Source: Thiohalomonas sp963783235 (lineage in GTDB: Bacteria > Pseudomonadota > Gammaproteobacteria > Thiohalomonadales > Thiohalomonadaceae). Taken from it: a stretch of 64,000 nt of DNA. How positions within the stretch are numbered: the stretch's first letter is position 1; each line of letters starts with the position of its first letter. The stretch lies in NCBI GenBank assembly GCA_963783235.1, contig CAWAMN010000002.1:1178001-1242000 (forward strand), read 5' to 3'. Shown here piece after piece: positions 56,377 through 64,000 of the stretch. Position numbers and translations under genes: made by a program. The notes beneath the pieces are model-generated. The model was given only the letters and a program-made list of their open reading frames with translations. It did no database searches and was not told the origin of the DNA.

Positions 56377-57279
56377 TCATTCAAGCCAGCTCCGGGGACG
56401 CAGAAATTCCGACAGCCGCGCTTCATCGCTTGCATCGTCCGGCGTCCAGTTATAACGCCAGGCGGCCAAGGGCGGCAGCGACATCAGTATCGACTCCGTG
56501 CGCCCCCCGCTCTGGAGACCGAACAAAGTTCCGCGGTCCCAGACCAGGTTGAACTCAACGTAGCGGCCGCGACGGTAGAGCTGAAACTGCCGCTCCCGCT
56601 CACCAAAGGGGTGATCGCGACGGCTTTCGACGATCGGGAGGTAGCCATCGATAAACCCCTGGGCTACCGATGTGACCAGGGCGAGTCCATTTTCGAAGCC
56701 GCCCTCGCTGAAATCATCGAAGAAAATCCCTCCCACCCCTCGCGCCTCACCCCGATGCGGCAGATAGAAGTAATCATCACAAGCCGCCTTGAAGCGCGGG
56801 TAGAGCGCTTCACCAAAGGGGGCCACGGCGTCCCGTGCGGTACGGTGCCAATGCACCACATCCTCGCCAAACGGATAGTACGGCGTCAGGTCGAAGCCGC
56901 CGCCAAACCACCAGACCGGCTCCGCTCCCTCGGCTTCAGCGAGAAAGTAGCGCACGTTCGCGTGGGCGGTCGGCACGTAGGGGTTGAGGGGGTGGATGAC
57001 GAGCGAAACGCCCGCGGCGCGATAGCGGCGCCCGGCCAGCTCCGGTCGCGCGCGGGTCGCCGCCGCCGGCATCTCATCGCCGCCCACCTCGGAGAAGTTC
57101 ACCCCGGCCTTCTCGAACAGCTCGCCGTCTTCGAGTAGTCGGGCCTCACCGCGTCCCGGCGCTTCCTGCCAGGGGTCGCGACGGAACCGACCGCCATCGA
57201 GTGCCTCAAGGGCATCGGTGATGCGGTCCTGGATGGCGGCGAAGCGGGCTGCCACCGTGACGAAGTCACTGTGGTTCAT
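56377..57279 (-). CDS. hemF: Oxygen-dependent coproporphyrinogen III oxidase
   Basis: 300 residues. It oxidatively decarboxylates coproporphyrinogen III to protoporphyrinogen IX in heme synthesis. Conserved segments: FEKAGVNFSEVGGDEMPAAA, YVPTAHANVRYFLAEAEG, FYLPHRGEARGVGGIFFDDF and FNLVWDRGTLFGLQSGGRTE. Standard length. It is part of the tsaC-topA-smg-dprA minus-strand cluster and would supply heme to the many cytochromes here. Confidence 0.97.
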   Translation of the reverse strand: MNHSDFVTVAARFAAIQDRITDALEALDGGRFRRDPWQEAPGRGEARLLEDGELFEKAGVNFSEVGGDEMPAAATRARPELAGRRYRAAGVSLVIHPLNPYVPTAHANVRYFLAEAEGAEPVWWFGGGFDLTPYYPFGEDVVHWHRTARDAVAPFGEALYPRFKAACDDYFYLPHRGEARGVGGIFFDDFSEGGFENGLALVTSVAQGFIDGYLPIVESRRDHPFGERERQFQLYRRGRYVEFNLVWDRGTLFGLQSGGRTESILMSLPPLAAWRYNWTPDDASDEARLSEFLRPRSWLE

Positions 57280-57488
57280 AAGGCCCCCTCTTCATAAGGA
57301 TCCATAGACTGCACCCTCGTGGGGTGGAATAGCGACAGCGTATTCCGCCGCATGCGTTGTACGGCAATACCGTCAAAACCTCCGCGGCGCTCTAACGAAG
57401 AGGGGCATCAAGGCGCATCGATGCCGTTAGTCCACTCCCAGGGGGGAGATGGAGCCGACAGCCGGGCGAGCTCCGACGGGACCGGGGA

Positions 57489-58052
57489 TCAGCCCGGGCG
57501 CAGGACCCGGCCGGAGAGGTCGCGGATCTCGCTGGGCCGCTCGCGCCCGCCCAGTTCGCCGGGGATCACCAAATCGACGCCCGTGCCGAAAATGCGCCGC
57601 ACGTCCAACGCGCTACGGGCCGGCCGGCTGCCGCTGCGGTTGGCGCTGGTCGAGACCAGCGGCCCGCCCACGATCCGGCACAAGGCCTGGACGACCGGGT
57701 GAGCGGAGACGCGCACCGCCAGGGTGGGATAGCCGCCGCGTAGCCAACCGGGCACCCCGGGCCGCGCCGGCAGCAGCCACGTCACCGGCCCCGGCCAAGT
57801 GGCGAGCACGCGCGAGCGGGCCTCGCCCTGCAGCGGCTGCAGCCAGGGCTCCAGCTGGTCGAGGTCGGCGGCCACCAGGATCAAGCCCTTGGCAGCGCTA
57901 CGGCCCTTCAGATCAAAGATGGTTTCCACCGCCACCCGATCGGCGGGGTCGCAGCCGAGCCCCCACACCGCTTCGGTGGGGTAGGCGACGACACCGCCGG
58001 CCCGCACGACGCGGCGCGCCAGCCGTAATCGATGTGTGCTGGGTGGGGTCAC
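57489..58052 (-). CDS. tsaC: Threonylcarbamoyl-AMP synthase (TsaC/YrdC)
   Basis: 187 residues of the YrdC fold. It makes threonylcarbamoyl-AMP for the t6A37 modification of ANN-decoding tRNAs. Motifs: RAGGVVAYPTEAVWGLGCDP, FDLKGRSAAKGLILVAADLD, WPGPVTWLLPARPGVP and VSTSANRSGSRPARS. It is the short TsaC form without the Sua5 domain. It lies between topA and hemF, the usual gammaproteobacterial position. Confidence 0.96.
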   Translation of the reverse strand: MTPPSTHRLRLARRVVRAGGVVAYPTEAVWGLGCDPADRVAVETIFDLKGRSAAKGLILVAADLDQLEPWLQPLQGEARSRVLATWPGPVTWLLPARPGVPGWLRGGYPTLAVRVSAHPVVQALCRIVGGPLVSTSANRSGSRPARSALDVRRIFGTGVDLVIPGELGGRERPSEIRDLSGRVLRPG

Positions 58053-58132
58053 CTACATTCTCCAGGGCTTTCGGTGGATTACGCTCTCGCTAATCCCCCC
58101 TACGTGCTTCGTTTCTCGTCCGGTGCTTGGGA

Positions 58133-60463
58133 TCAGTTGGCCGCCTTGCGCTGCTCCTCGCTCTCTGAGGGCTCGTCCAGCTCCTCGGCCGGCTCGGCGA
58201 AGTCGCACTCCTTGCGCGGGCAGACCTTTTCGGTACCGCGCCGCTTGGTCGTCTTGATGGTGAGTACCGGCCAGTGGCATTTCGGACACGGTTCCGCCAC
58301 CGGCGGGTTCCATACGGCGTAGCTGCAATCGGGATAACGTGAGCAGGAGAAGAAGGTCTTGCCGCTGCGCGAGCGCCGCTCCAGCAACGAGCCCTTGTGG
58401 CATTCCGGACACTCGACACCGGTATCCTTCGGCTTCTCCAACGGCTCGATATAGCGGCACTTGGGGTAGGCCGAACAGCCGATGAACTTGCCATAACGTC
58501 CGGAGCGGATGATCAGCTCCGAGTCGCACTTGGGGCAGGTCCGTCCCTCCACCTTCTCGGGCTCCGCCGCCGCCTGATCGGCGCTCTCACCGAGATTGCG
58601 GGTGTAGTCGCACTCGGGATAACCGGTGCAGCCTATGAAGCGCCCGCGACGCCCCAGGCGAATGGAGAGCGGTTTGTCGCATTTGGGGCATTTCTCATCG
58701 AGCTCTTCCTGGGTCACGTCCTTGCGCTGGACCGACTTCTCCTTGTCCTCCACCAATTCGTGGAAGGGTTTCCAGAAGCGGCGCATGATCGGAACCCATT
58801 CCGCCTCACCGCGCGAAATGGCGTCCAGCTCATCCTCCAACTTCGCGGTGAAATCGTAGTCCACGTAGTTGGTAAAGTGCTGGGTGAGGAACTTGTTGAC
58901 CACCCGGCCCACATCGGTGGGGATAAATCGCTTTTTGTCCATCTCCACGTACTCGCGCTGCTGCAACGTGGAGATAATGGAGGCGTAGGTGGAGGGGCGA
59001 CCGATGCCGTGCTCCTCCAGGGTCTTCACGAGGCTCGCCTCGGTGTAGCGCGGGGGTGGCTCGGTAAAGTGCTGTTCGGGACGGATGCCGAGCAGATCGA
59101 CCTTCTCTCCCTCAAGCAGCGGAGGCAGCAGTTTGCCCTCTTCCTCTTTGTCCTTCTTGTCGTCCACACTCTCCTGGTAGACGGCCATGAAGCCGGGGTT
59201 GACCACGGTCGAGCCATTGGCCCGGAAGGTATTGCCCTCGCCGCAGATGAGGTTGACGCCGACGGTGTCGATGGTCGCATGGACCATCTGGCAGGCCACG
59301 GTGCGTTTCCAGATCAGCTCATAGAGCTTGGCCTGATCTTTGGTGAGATAGCCCTTGATGGACTCGGGGACGTGCGAAATACCGGTAGGGCGCACCGCCT
59401 CGTGCGCCTCCTGGGCATTTTTTGCCTTGGTCTTGAAGAGCCGCGGCTCCTTGGGGACATTGTCCGAACCGTAGCGCTGGCTGATGAAGTCGCGGATCTC
59501 GGTCACCGCCTCCTGGGCCAGATTGACCGAGTCGGTACGCATATAGGTGATCAGGCCCACCGTCTCGCCGCCGAGGTCGATGCCCTCGTAGAGTTGCTGG
59601 GCCGTGCGCATGGTGCGCTGCGCGGTAAAGCCGAGCTTGCGCGAGGCCTCCTGCTGGAGCGTGGAGGTGGTAAAGGGCGCGGCGGGATTGCGCCGGCGCT
59701 GCTTCTTCTCGACCTTATCGACGGTCAGCCGACCATCGGCGGCCTTCAGCAGGCTCTTTTCCCAATCGTGGGCGGTGTCGCCATCCTCCACGCTGAACTG
59801 TTCGAGCTTGTCGCCCGCATAATAGGTCAGCTTGGCAGCGAAGTTCTGGCCCTTGCTGGAGACATCGGCCTCCAGGCTCCAGTATTCCCGCGACGTGAAG
59901 CGTTCGATCTCCTCTTCACGCTCGACGATCATTCGTAGCGCCGGACTCTGCACCCGGCCTGCGGAGAGACCGCGACGAATTTTCTTCCAGAGCAGCGGCG
60001 AGAGATTGAAACCCACCAGGTAATCGAGCGCACGGCGCGCCTGCTGGGCATTGACCAGATCCGAGGAGAGCTCCCGCGGGTTATCGACCGCGTCGCGGAC
60101 CGCGCCCTTGGTGATCTCGTTGAAAACAACCCGGCCGACTTCCTTGTCCTTAAGCAGCTTACGGTCTTTCAGTAACTCATACAGATGCCAGGAAATGGCC
60201 TCGCCCTCGCGGTCCGGGTCAGTGGCGAGATAGAGTGCGTCGGCCTTCTTGAGTGCCTTCGCGATGGCATCGACATGCTTCGCGTTGCGGTCGATGACCT
60301 GATAGCGCATGGCGAAGTCGTGATCGGGGTCCACCGCGCCCTCTTTGGGCAGCAGGTCGCGCACGTGCCCATAGGAGGCAAGGACCTCGAAGTCCTTGCC
60401 CAGGTATTTCTTGATGGTCTTCGCCTTGGCCGGCGATTCAACGATTACCAGGTTCTTGCTCAT
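58133..60463 (-). CDS. topA: DNA topoisomerase I
   Basis: 776 residues. Type IA enzyme relaxing negative supercoils. Toprim domain MSKNLVIVESPAKAKTIKKY with LATDPDREGEAISWHLYE; active Tyr in VGLITYMRTDSVNL. Four C-terminal cysteine modules (CPKCDKPL, CPKCDSEL, CPECHKGS, CPKCHWPV) bind DNA. Slightly shorter than the E. coli enzyme (865). The tail is Glu-rich (AEELDEPSESEEQRKAAN). Confidence 0.97.
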   Translation of the reverse strand: MSKNLVIVESPAKAKTIKKYLGKDFEVLASYGHVRDLLPKEGAVDPDHDFAMRYQVIDRNAKHVDAIAKALKKADALYLATDPDREGEAISWHLYELLKDRKLLKDKEVGRVVFNEITKGAVRDAVDNPRELSSDLVNAQQARRALDYLVGFNLSPLLWKKIRRGLSAGRVQSPALRMIVEREEEIERFTSREYWSLEADVSSKGQNFAAKLTYYAGDKLEQFSVEDGDTAHDWEKSLLKAADGRLTVDKVEKKQRRRNPAAPFTTSTLQQEASRKLGFTAQRTMRTAQQLYEGIDLGGETVGLITYMRTDSVNLAQEAVTEIRDFISQRYGSDNVPKEPRLFKTKAKNAQEAHEAVRPTGISHVPESIKGYLTKDQAKLYELIWKRTVACQMVHATIDTVGVNLICGEGNTFRANGSTVVNPGFMAVYQESVDDKKDKEEEGKLLPPLLEGEKVDLLGIRPEQHFTEPPPRYTEASLVKTLEEHGIGRPSTYASIISTLQQREYVEMDKKRFIPTDVGRVVNKFLTQHFTNYVDYDFTAKLEDELDAISRGEAEWVPIMRRFWKPFHELVEDKEKSVQRKDVTQEELDEKCPKCDKPLSIRLGRRGRFIGCTGYPECDYTRNLGESADQAAAEPEKVEGRTCPKCDSELIIRSGRYGKFIGCSAYPKCRYIEPLEKPKDTGVECPECHKGSLLERRSRSGKTFFSCSRYPDCSYAVWNPPVAEPCPKCHWPVLTIKTTKRRGTEKVCPRKECDFAEPAEELDEPSESEEQRKAAN

Positions 60464-60790
60464 ACGGTTTGCTCGTTTACAGAGCCCGGCGCTCCCGCCG
60501 GGCCGAGGCTGTTCTTCGCCTTAGTGATCCAATGCGGCCGGGAAGTTCGACGATTTGCCGCTCTAAAGGGCACTTCTCATAATCCAACGCATCTTCGCCC
60601 GCCGCCATCGGGGTCGCTGGCCGGACAGTAGCGAGCGAAGTGTAGCCACTCGATAGGGCCAAAGCTGAAAGCGCAGTCAGCGGTCCGACCCGAGCCAAAG
60701 GGTTGGGCCCCAAAACAGCAATGCCCGCATCTGCGGGCATTGGTGGCGCTCATGTCCCAATACCGGGACGGATTATAGTGTACTAGTACA
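60464..60790. promoter_or_regulatory. smg-topA intergenic region with hairpin and palindrome
   Basis: 327 bp without a gene. CAATGCCCGCA/TGCGGGCATTG (60719-60742) is an 11-bp hairpin followed on minus by CTGTTTTGGGG, a plausible weak terminator after smg. GCCCGGCG/CGCCGGGC lies at about 60484-60503. An 18-bp perfect palindrome TAGTGTACTAGTACACTA (60776-60793) spans the smg stop. The topA promoter must lie in this interval. Confidence 0.55.
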
Positions 60791-61273
60791 CTAGTGCAGC
60801 AATCCCGCCATTTCATCCAGCACCAGGTCTTCCATCCAGGCCACAGCCGCTTCCTGGCCGGGCTGGTTGAACAGCACCATCAATACGACCCACTTGAGCT
60901 GATCGAGGTCGTTGTCATCACTGTCCAGGGCCATGACCCGGTCGATAACCATTTCGCGCGTGCCGTGGTCGAGGACACCCATCTGCTCGAGGAACAATAG
61001 AAAACCCCGGCATTCGCTGTCCAGCCGCTCACACTCTTCGTCGGAGTAAATGCGTACCGACTGCTGGTTGGCCAGCGGGTAGGAGTCCGGGCTGTCCTGC
61101 ATCGTCGCCAGACCTTCGAGCCAGTCGAAGGCCTTGCCGATTTCGCTTTGTCGAAAACCGGCCTCGGTCAGTTCCTTGCGAAGGGTTTCGCGATCTGCTT
61201 CCAGATCGCCGTCATCGTCGTAGACATAGTTTTCGAAGAGATACAGCAGGATCTCGAAAACGTCTTGTTTCAT
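60791..61273 (-). CDS. smg: Smg family protein (DUF494)
   Basis: 160 residues, starting MKQDVFEILLYLFENYVYDD. The family is a small helical acidic protein conserved between dprA and topA/def in gammaproteobacteria; its molecular role is not established. GFLLFLEQMGVLDHGTREMV and IDRVMALDSDDNDLDQLKWV are typical. One base separates it from the dprA stop. Confidence 0.94.
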   Translation of the reverse strand: MKQDVFEILLYLFENYVYDDDGDLEADRETLRKELTEAGFRQSEIGKAFDWLEGLATMQDSPDSYPLANQQSVRIYSDEECERLDSECRGFLLFLEQMGVLDHGTREMVIDRVMALDSDDNDLDQLKWVVLMVLFNQPGQEAAVAWMEDLVLDEMAGLLH

Positions 61274-61274
61274 C

Positions 61275-62423
61275 TCACTCTCTCTTACCGGTACGGGCGT
61301 AGCCGCCAGCGACGGAGGCCACGTACCCCTGCAGTTCTAAGAGCAACAGCATGGAGGAAACCGCATCGGCCGTCAATCCGCTGCGGTCGACCAGCCTGTC
61401 CACGGTGGTAGGACTGTGATCCAGGCACAGCAGCAAACTTCGGTGCTCCTCGTCCAGCCCCGGAGCCGATTCCCCCGGCTCGTTTTCGGGCCCCTGCAAC
61501 GGCTCTTTCAGTATCGCTTCGAGCTGCGGCGCCAGCTCCTCAAGAATGTCCTGTGCCGTCTCCACCAGCTTGGCACCCTCACGGATGAGACGGTGGCAAC
61601 CCCGGGCCAACGGGTTGTGAATGGAGCCGGGAACCGCAAAGACCTCCCTGCCCTGTTCGTTGGCTTGGCGTGCGGTGATCAGCGAACCTGAGCGTGGGGC
61701 CGCCTCCACCACCAGTGTGCCCAGCGACAGGCCGCTGATGATGCGGTTACGACGGGGGAAGTGGCTCGGTAGCGGCGCCGTACCCGGCGGGAACTCCGAG
61801 ACCAGCGCGCCGCCGGCCTCGACGATGGCGTGCGCGAGTTCCCGATGGCGGGCCGGATAGACCCGGTCGAGACCGGTACCGAAAACCGCGATGGTACCAC
61901 CGTCAATAGACAACGCACCGCGGTGTGCGGCCGCATCGATGCCGAGGGCGAGTCCGCTGGTCACGGTCAATCCTACGCCCGCCAGATGCCGGGCGAATTC
62001 CCGGGCCGTCTCGGCCCCCAGGGGGGTCGGATTGCGGCTGCCGACCATGGCCAGTTGGGGCCCGGTGAGCAGCACGGCATCGCCGCGGACGAAGAGGAGC
62101 GGAGGGGGATCGGCAGTGGTCGAGAGCTGGGGCGGGTAATCGGCCCCATTCAGGGTGAGAATTCGGCAATCGGGCTCTTCGGCCCAGGCGAGATCGCGTT
62201 TGACCGCCTCCCAATCCGGACGTTTCAGGTAGTCCCCGAGAGCCCCTCTTTCGCCGCCTTCCCGAAAAAGAGCAGCGGCACCGCCGTAGCGTTCCATGAG
62301 TTCGGCAAAGGCCACGGGGCCCACGCCCGGCACGTGGAGAAGCGCTAGTCGATAACGCAACTCCTCCCTGTCATTGATGGCTTGCAATAGACGGCGTTCC
62401 TTCGAAGTCCGGGTACTCTGCAC
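61275..62423 (-). CDS. dprA: DNA-processing protein DprA
   Basis: 382 residues. It loads RecA on incoming single strands in natural transformation. An N-terminal SAM-like region (ALLHVPGVGPVAFAELMERY), then the Rossmann-fold core (LAMVGSRNPTPLGAETAREF; TVTSGLALGIDAAAHRGALS; GSLITARQANEQGREVFAVP) and a C-terminal winged helix (LLLCLDHSPTTVDRLVDRSG) are present. Present in non-competent bacteria too, so it does not prove competence. Confidence 0.96.
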   Translation of the reverse strand: MQSTRTSKERRLLQAINDREELRYRLALLHVPGVGPVAFAELMERYGGAAALFREGGERGALGDYLKRPDWEAVKRDLAWAEEPDCRILTLNGADYPPQLSTTADPPPLLFVRGDAVLLTGPQLAMVGSRNPTPLGAETAREFARHLAGVGLTVTSGLALGIDAAAHRGALSIDGGTIAVFGTGLDRVYPARHRELAHAIVEAGGALVSEFPPGTAPLPSHFPRRNRIISGLSLGTLVVEAAPRSGSLITARQANEQGREVFAVPGSIHNPLARGCHRLIREGAKLVETAQDILEELAPQLEAILKEPLQGPENEPGESAPGLDEEHRSLLLCLDHSPTTVDRLVDRSGLTADAVSSMLLLLELQGYVASVAGGYARTGKRE

Positions 62424-62534
62424 GGATCAGAGGCGAGGAGGGGCGCGGAGACTTCGAACCCCCGGATGTCGCTCGTTCGGCATCCGTCTGCAGATTCGTC
62501 GCTCCCCTCGCCTCTCGGATACCTCTGCGAAGGA

Positions 62535-63656
62535 TTAGGGATTGGTGACCCGATCCAGCACGTGCATGGGGCGGGTCGCATCCATAATCAGCGCGTAGCT
62601 CATTTTCTCGAACGGGCGGAAAATCATCATCAGGCCTGCAAGCTGATCAGGCAGGACGACGGTATCGCCGGTCACCGGGTCGCGCACGCTTCGTCCCTGC
62701 TGATAGACCGAGAGCACATGGCCCGCTTCCATCCCCTCGCGCAGCCCGAGATTGACCGCCACCACCTGATACTGGCCGATCTGCGACACGCCGTCGACGA
62801 CCGCCACGATTCGCCCTTCCACCTCTTGTTTCGGTGCCTGCGGAACAAAATTGGTGGTGATTCGCTCCTGGGTCCCCGGAAGCAATCGATCGCCGTTCAG
62901 GGCCTCCCGCTGGGACTCGGCCAATTCCATGGTGGCTGGATCGCCGAACTGCCGTACCTTGGCATCGGCGACGTGAATCGCTTCGTAGCCGAGCACCTCG
63001 TCGGGATCGTCCGGATTTCGGTACGCCTGCCCCTTTCGCACGACCACGTATTCGGCCACGCTCGGCTCATCGATGCCGCGTACGTAGATAGTATTACCGG
63101 TCGCGGCGATGAGGTGTTCGTCGGCGGTGGCGATGATGTAGGGTGCCGCTTCCAGCTCCTCCTCATCCACCACGCGTGGCCGCTGCAGGAAGGGACGGAT
63201 CGCATCCAGAGGAATGGTCGGAATGGCCCGATCCAGCTCTTCAACCCGGACCTTGGGCGACAGTCGCACGGTCGGCCGCTCCTCGGCGCGCTGAACTTTG
63301 AGCGTCGGGCGTCCATCTATATATATCAGTGCGAGAATGTCACCCGGGTAGATCAGGTGCGGATTCTCGATATAGGAGTTCTGCTGCCACAGTTCGGGCC
63401 AGCGCCAGGGATCCCGAAGGAAGCGACCGGCGATATCCCACAATGTATCGCCCTTTTTAACCACGTACCGCTCGGGGTAGTCGGGTTTGAGGACTATGGG
63501 CTCCGGCTTCACGGCGGGAGCGGCCGGTTCCACGACAGGCTCGGGTTCGGTGATCGCTTCTGCCGGAGTTTCCGGCGGTGTGCTGGCACAGCCGTAAAGC
63601 AGTGCGGCCACAGCCGCTGTCAGCAAGGAGCGAAATGTGGGCTTATCCATGGACAT
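62535..63656 (-). CDS. LysM-domain lipoprotein
   Basis: 373 residues with a lipobox (LLTAAVAALLYGCASTPPE, Cys near 23) and a Pro/Glu-rich linker. One LysM domain (YVVKKGDTLWDIAGRFLRDP, WRWPELWQQNSYIENPHLIY, PGDIL) binds peptidoglycan. The C-terminal ~230 residues are beta-rich (GRIVAVVDGVSQIGQYQVVA) and conserved in the family encoded beside dprA. It is divergent from def. Confidence 0.92.
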   Translation of the reverse strand: MSMDKPTFRSLLTAAVAALLYGCASTPPETPAEAITEPEPVVEPAAPAVKPEPIVLKPDYPERYVVKKGDTLWDIAGRFLRDPWRWPELWQQNSYIENPHLIYPGDILALIYIDGRPTLKVQRAEERPTVRLSPKVRVEELDRAIPTIPLDAIRPFLQRPRVVDEEELEAAPYIIATADEHLIAATGNTIYVRGIDEPSVAEYVVVRKGQAYRNPDDPDEVLGYEAIHVADAKVRQFGDPATMELAESQREALNGDRLLPGTQERITTNFVPQAPKQEVEGRIVAVVDGVSQIGQYQVVAVNLGLREGMEAGHVLSVYQQGRSVRDPVTGDTVVLPDQLAGLMMIFRPFEKMSYALIMDATRPMHVLDRVTNP

Positions 63657-63889
63657 CCCTTCGGTTAGGCAACCTGGGCCGAGTTTATCGGAAAACGAAC
63701 AGCGTCGACAGTGTGGGCGTCACAATGACGAATTCAGTATGATCAGGGACACGGACTCTGCCGGATTGTGGGTCATTCTGCCACTGTGCTGTTCACGGGC
63801 AAGCGCTTTTCCGGAAGGCGATAATGCCATAATTCGACAGACTCCTCGCCGATGAATGCAAGCAACTCCCAACGGACCGGAAACACTCT
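63657..63889. promoter_or_regulatory. Divergent region between LysM gene and def
   Basis: 233 bp between divergent starts, holding promoters for both. It becomes AT-rich near 63720-63840. I saw no specific operator. Confidence 0.4.
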
Positions 63890-64000
63890 ATGGCGATTCT
63901 GAACATTTTACATTTTCCCGATCCGCGGCTGCGAAACAGGGCCGAACCGGTGGAATCGGTCGATGATGGAATTCGGCAGCTGGTCGACGACATGCTCGAG
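63890..64000 (+). CDS. def: Peptide deformylase, partial (N-terminal 37 codons)
   Basis: Begins MAILNILHFPDPRLRNRAEP and runs off the window as QLVDDMLE. This matches the N-terminus of bacterial peptide deformylase, which removes the formyl group from nascent proteins. The catalytic motifs (GLAAPQ, EGCLS, HExDH) lie beyond position 64000. Position next to LysM/dprA/smg supports the call. Confidence 0.93.
   Translation, partial: MAILNILHFPDPRLRNRAEPVESVDDGIRQLVDDMLE

Noticed and set aside
58397..59938. 513-codon open frame antisense to topA
   Set aside because: Shadow of topA, which has intact Toprim, active-site and zinc-module motifs.

Overview
The window reads as a GC-rich gammaproteobacterial chromosome, probably a Chromatiales/Ectothiorhodospiraceae-like free-living organism. 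This is inferred from the gene order def-LysM-dprA-smg-topA-tsaC-hemF, the polA/engB convergent pair, a System II cytochrome c maturation pair (ResB/ResC) beside cytochromes c4 and c5, and IlvB/GpmI/DsbA housekeeping genes. No rRNA, intact tRNA or CRISPR array was seen.

1-12.4 kb is a decayed mobile island. It holds two directly oriented IS66-family copies (one cut by the window start), a DUF2384-type antitoxin truncated by IS66, a parB pseudogene, an IS3-type orfA remnant, and an unusual operon of a ParB-like small protein plus two very large tyrosine recombinases. The 1037-residue terminal recombinase is split by an IS66 insertion with a perfect 8-bp target duplication. A higBA toxin-antitoxin pair follows. 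A 3' half of tRNA-Arg(CCG) at 12322-12365 looks like the attachment-site remnant that closes the island; the intact tRNA would then lie beyond position 1.

12.5-21 kb is a minus-strand operon: a Wadjet anti-plasmid system (jetA-jetB-jetC-jetD), then a CoA-binding protein and a class I glutamine amidotransferase. A 142-bp palindromic MITE-like element sits between jetC and jetD, and a REP pair encodes the JetA C-terminus.

21-40 kb is mostly core: YceH, a truncated double-receiver protein, GpmI, a diguanylate cyclase, an EEP-fold hydrolase, an acetolactate synthase, DsbA, a cyclic-nucleotide-binding protein, ResC/ResB, cytochromes c4 and c5, EngB, a candidate structured small RNA, PolA, a LOG-family protein and a DUF2782 protein.

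40.2-49.6 kb is a TonB-dependent uptake operon: an outer-membrane receptor, a secreted Asp-box propeller with a CxCC motif, a TlpA-like thioredoxin, DUF3450, two ExbB-type proteins, ExbD, TonB and a TPR protein. A five-copy 7-bp tandem repeat lies in its leader.

49.8-56.3 kb holds a TRAP transporter (dctQM on plus, Tat-exported dctP on minus) around greB, then uvrD. This stretch is dense in single-base frameshifts, probably sequence errors or recent decay, and is studded with nested CACGGGG/CACAGAG palindromic repeats. 56.3-64 kb is the core cluster hemF-tsaC-topA-smg-dprA-LysM on minus, with def starting divergently at the right edge.
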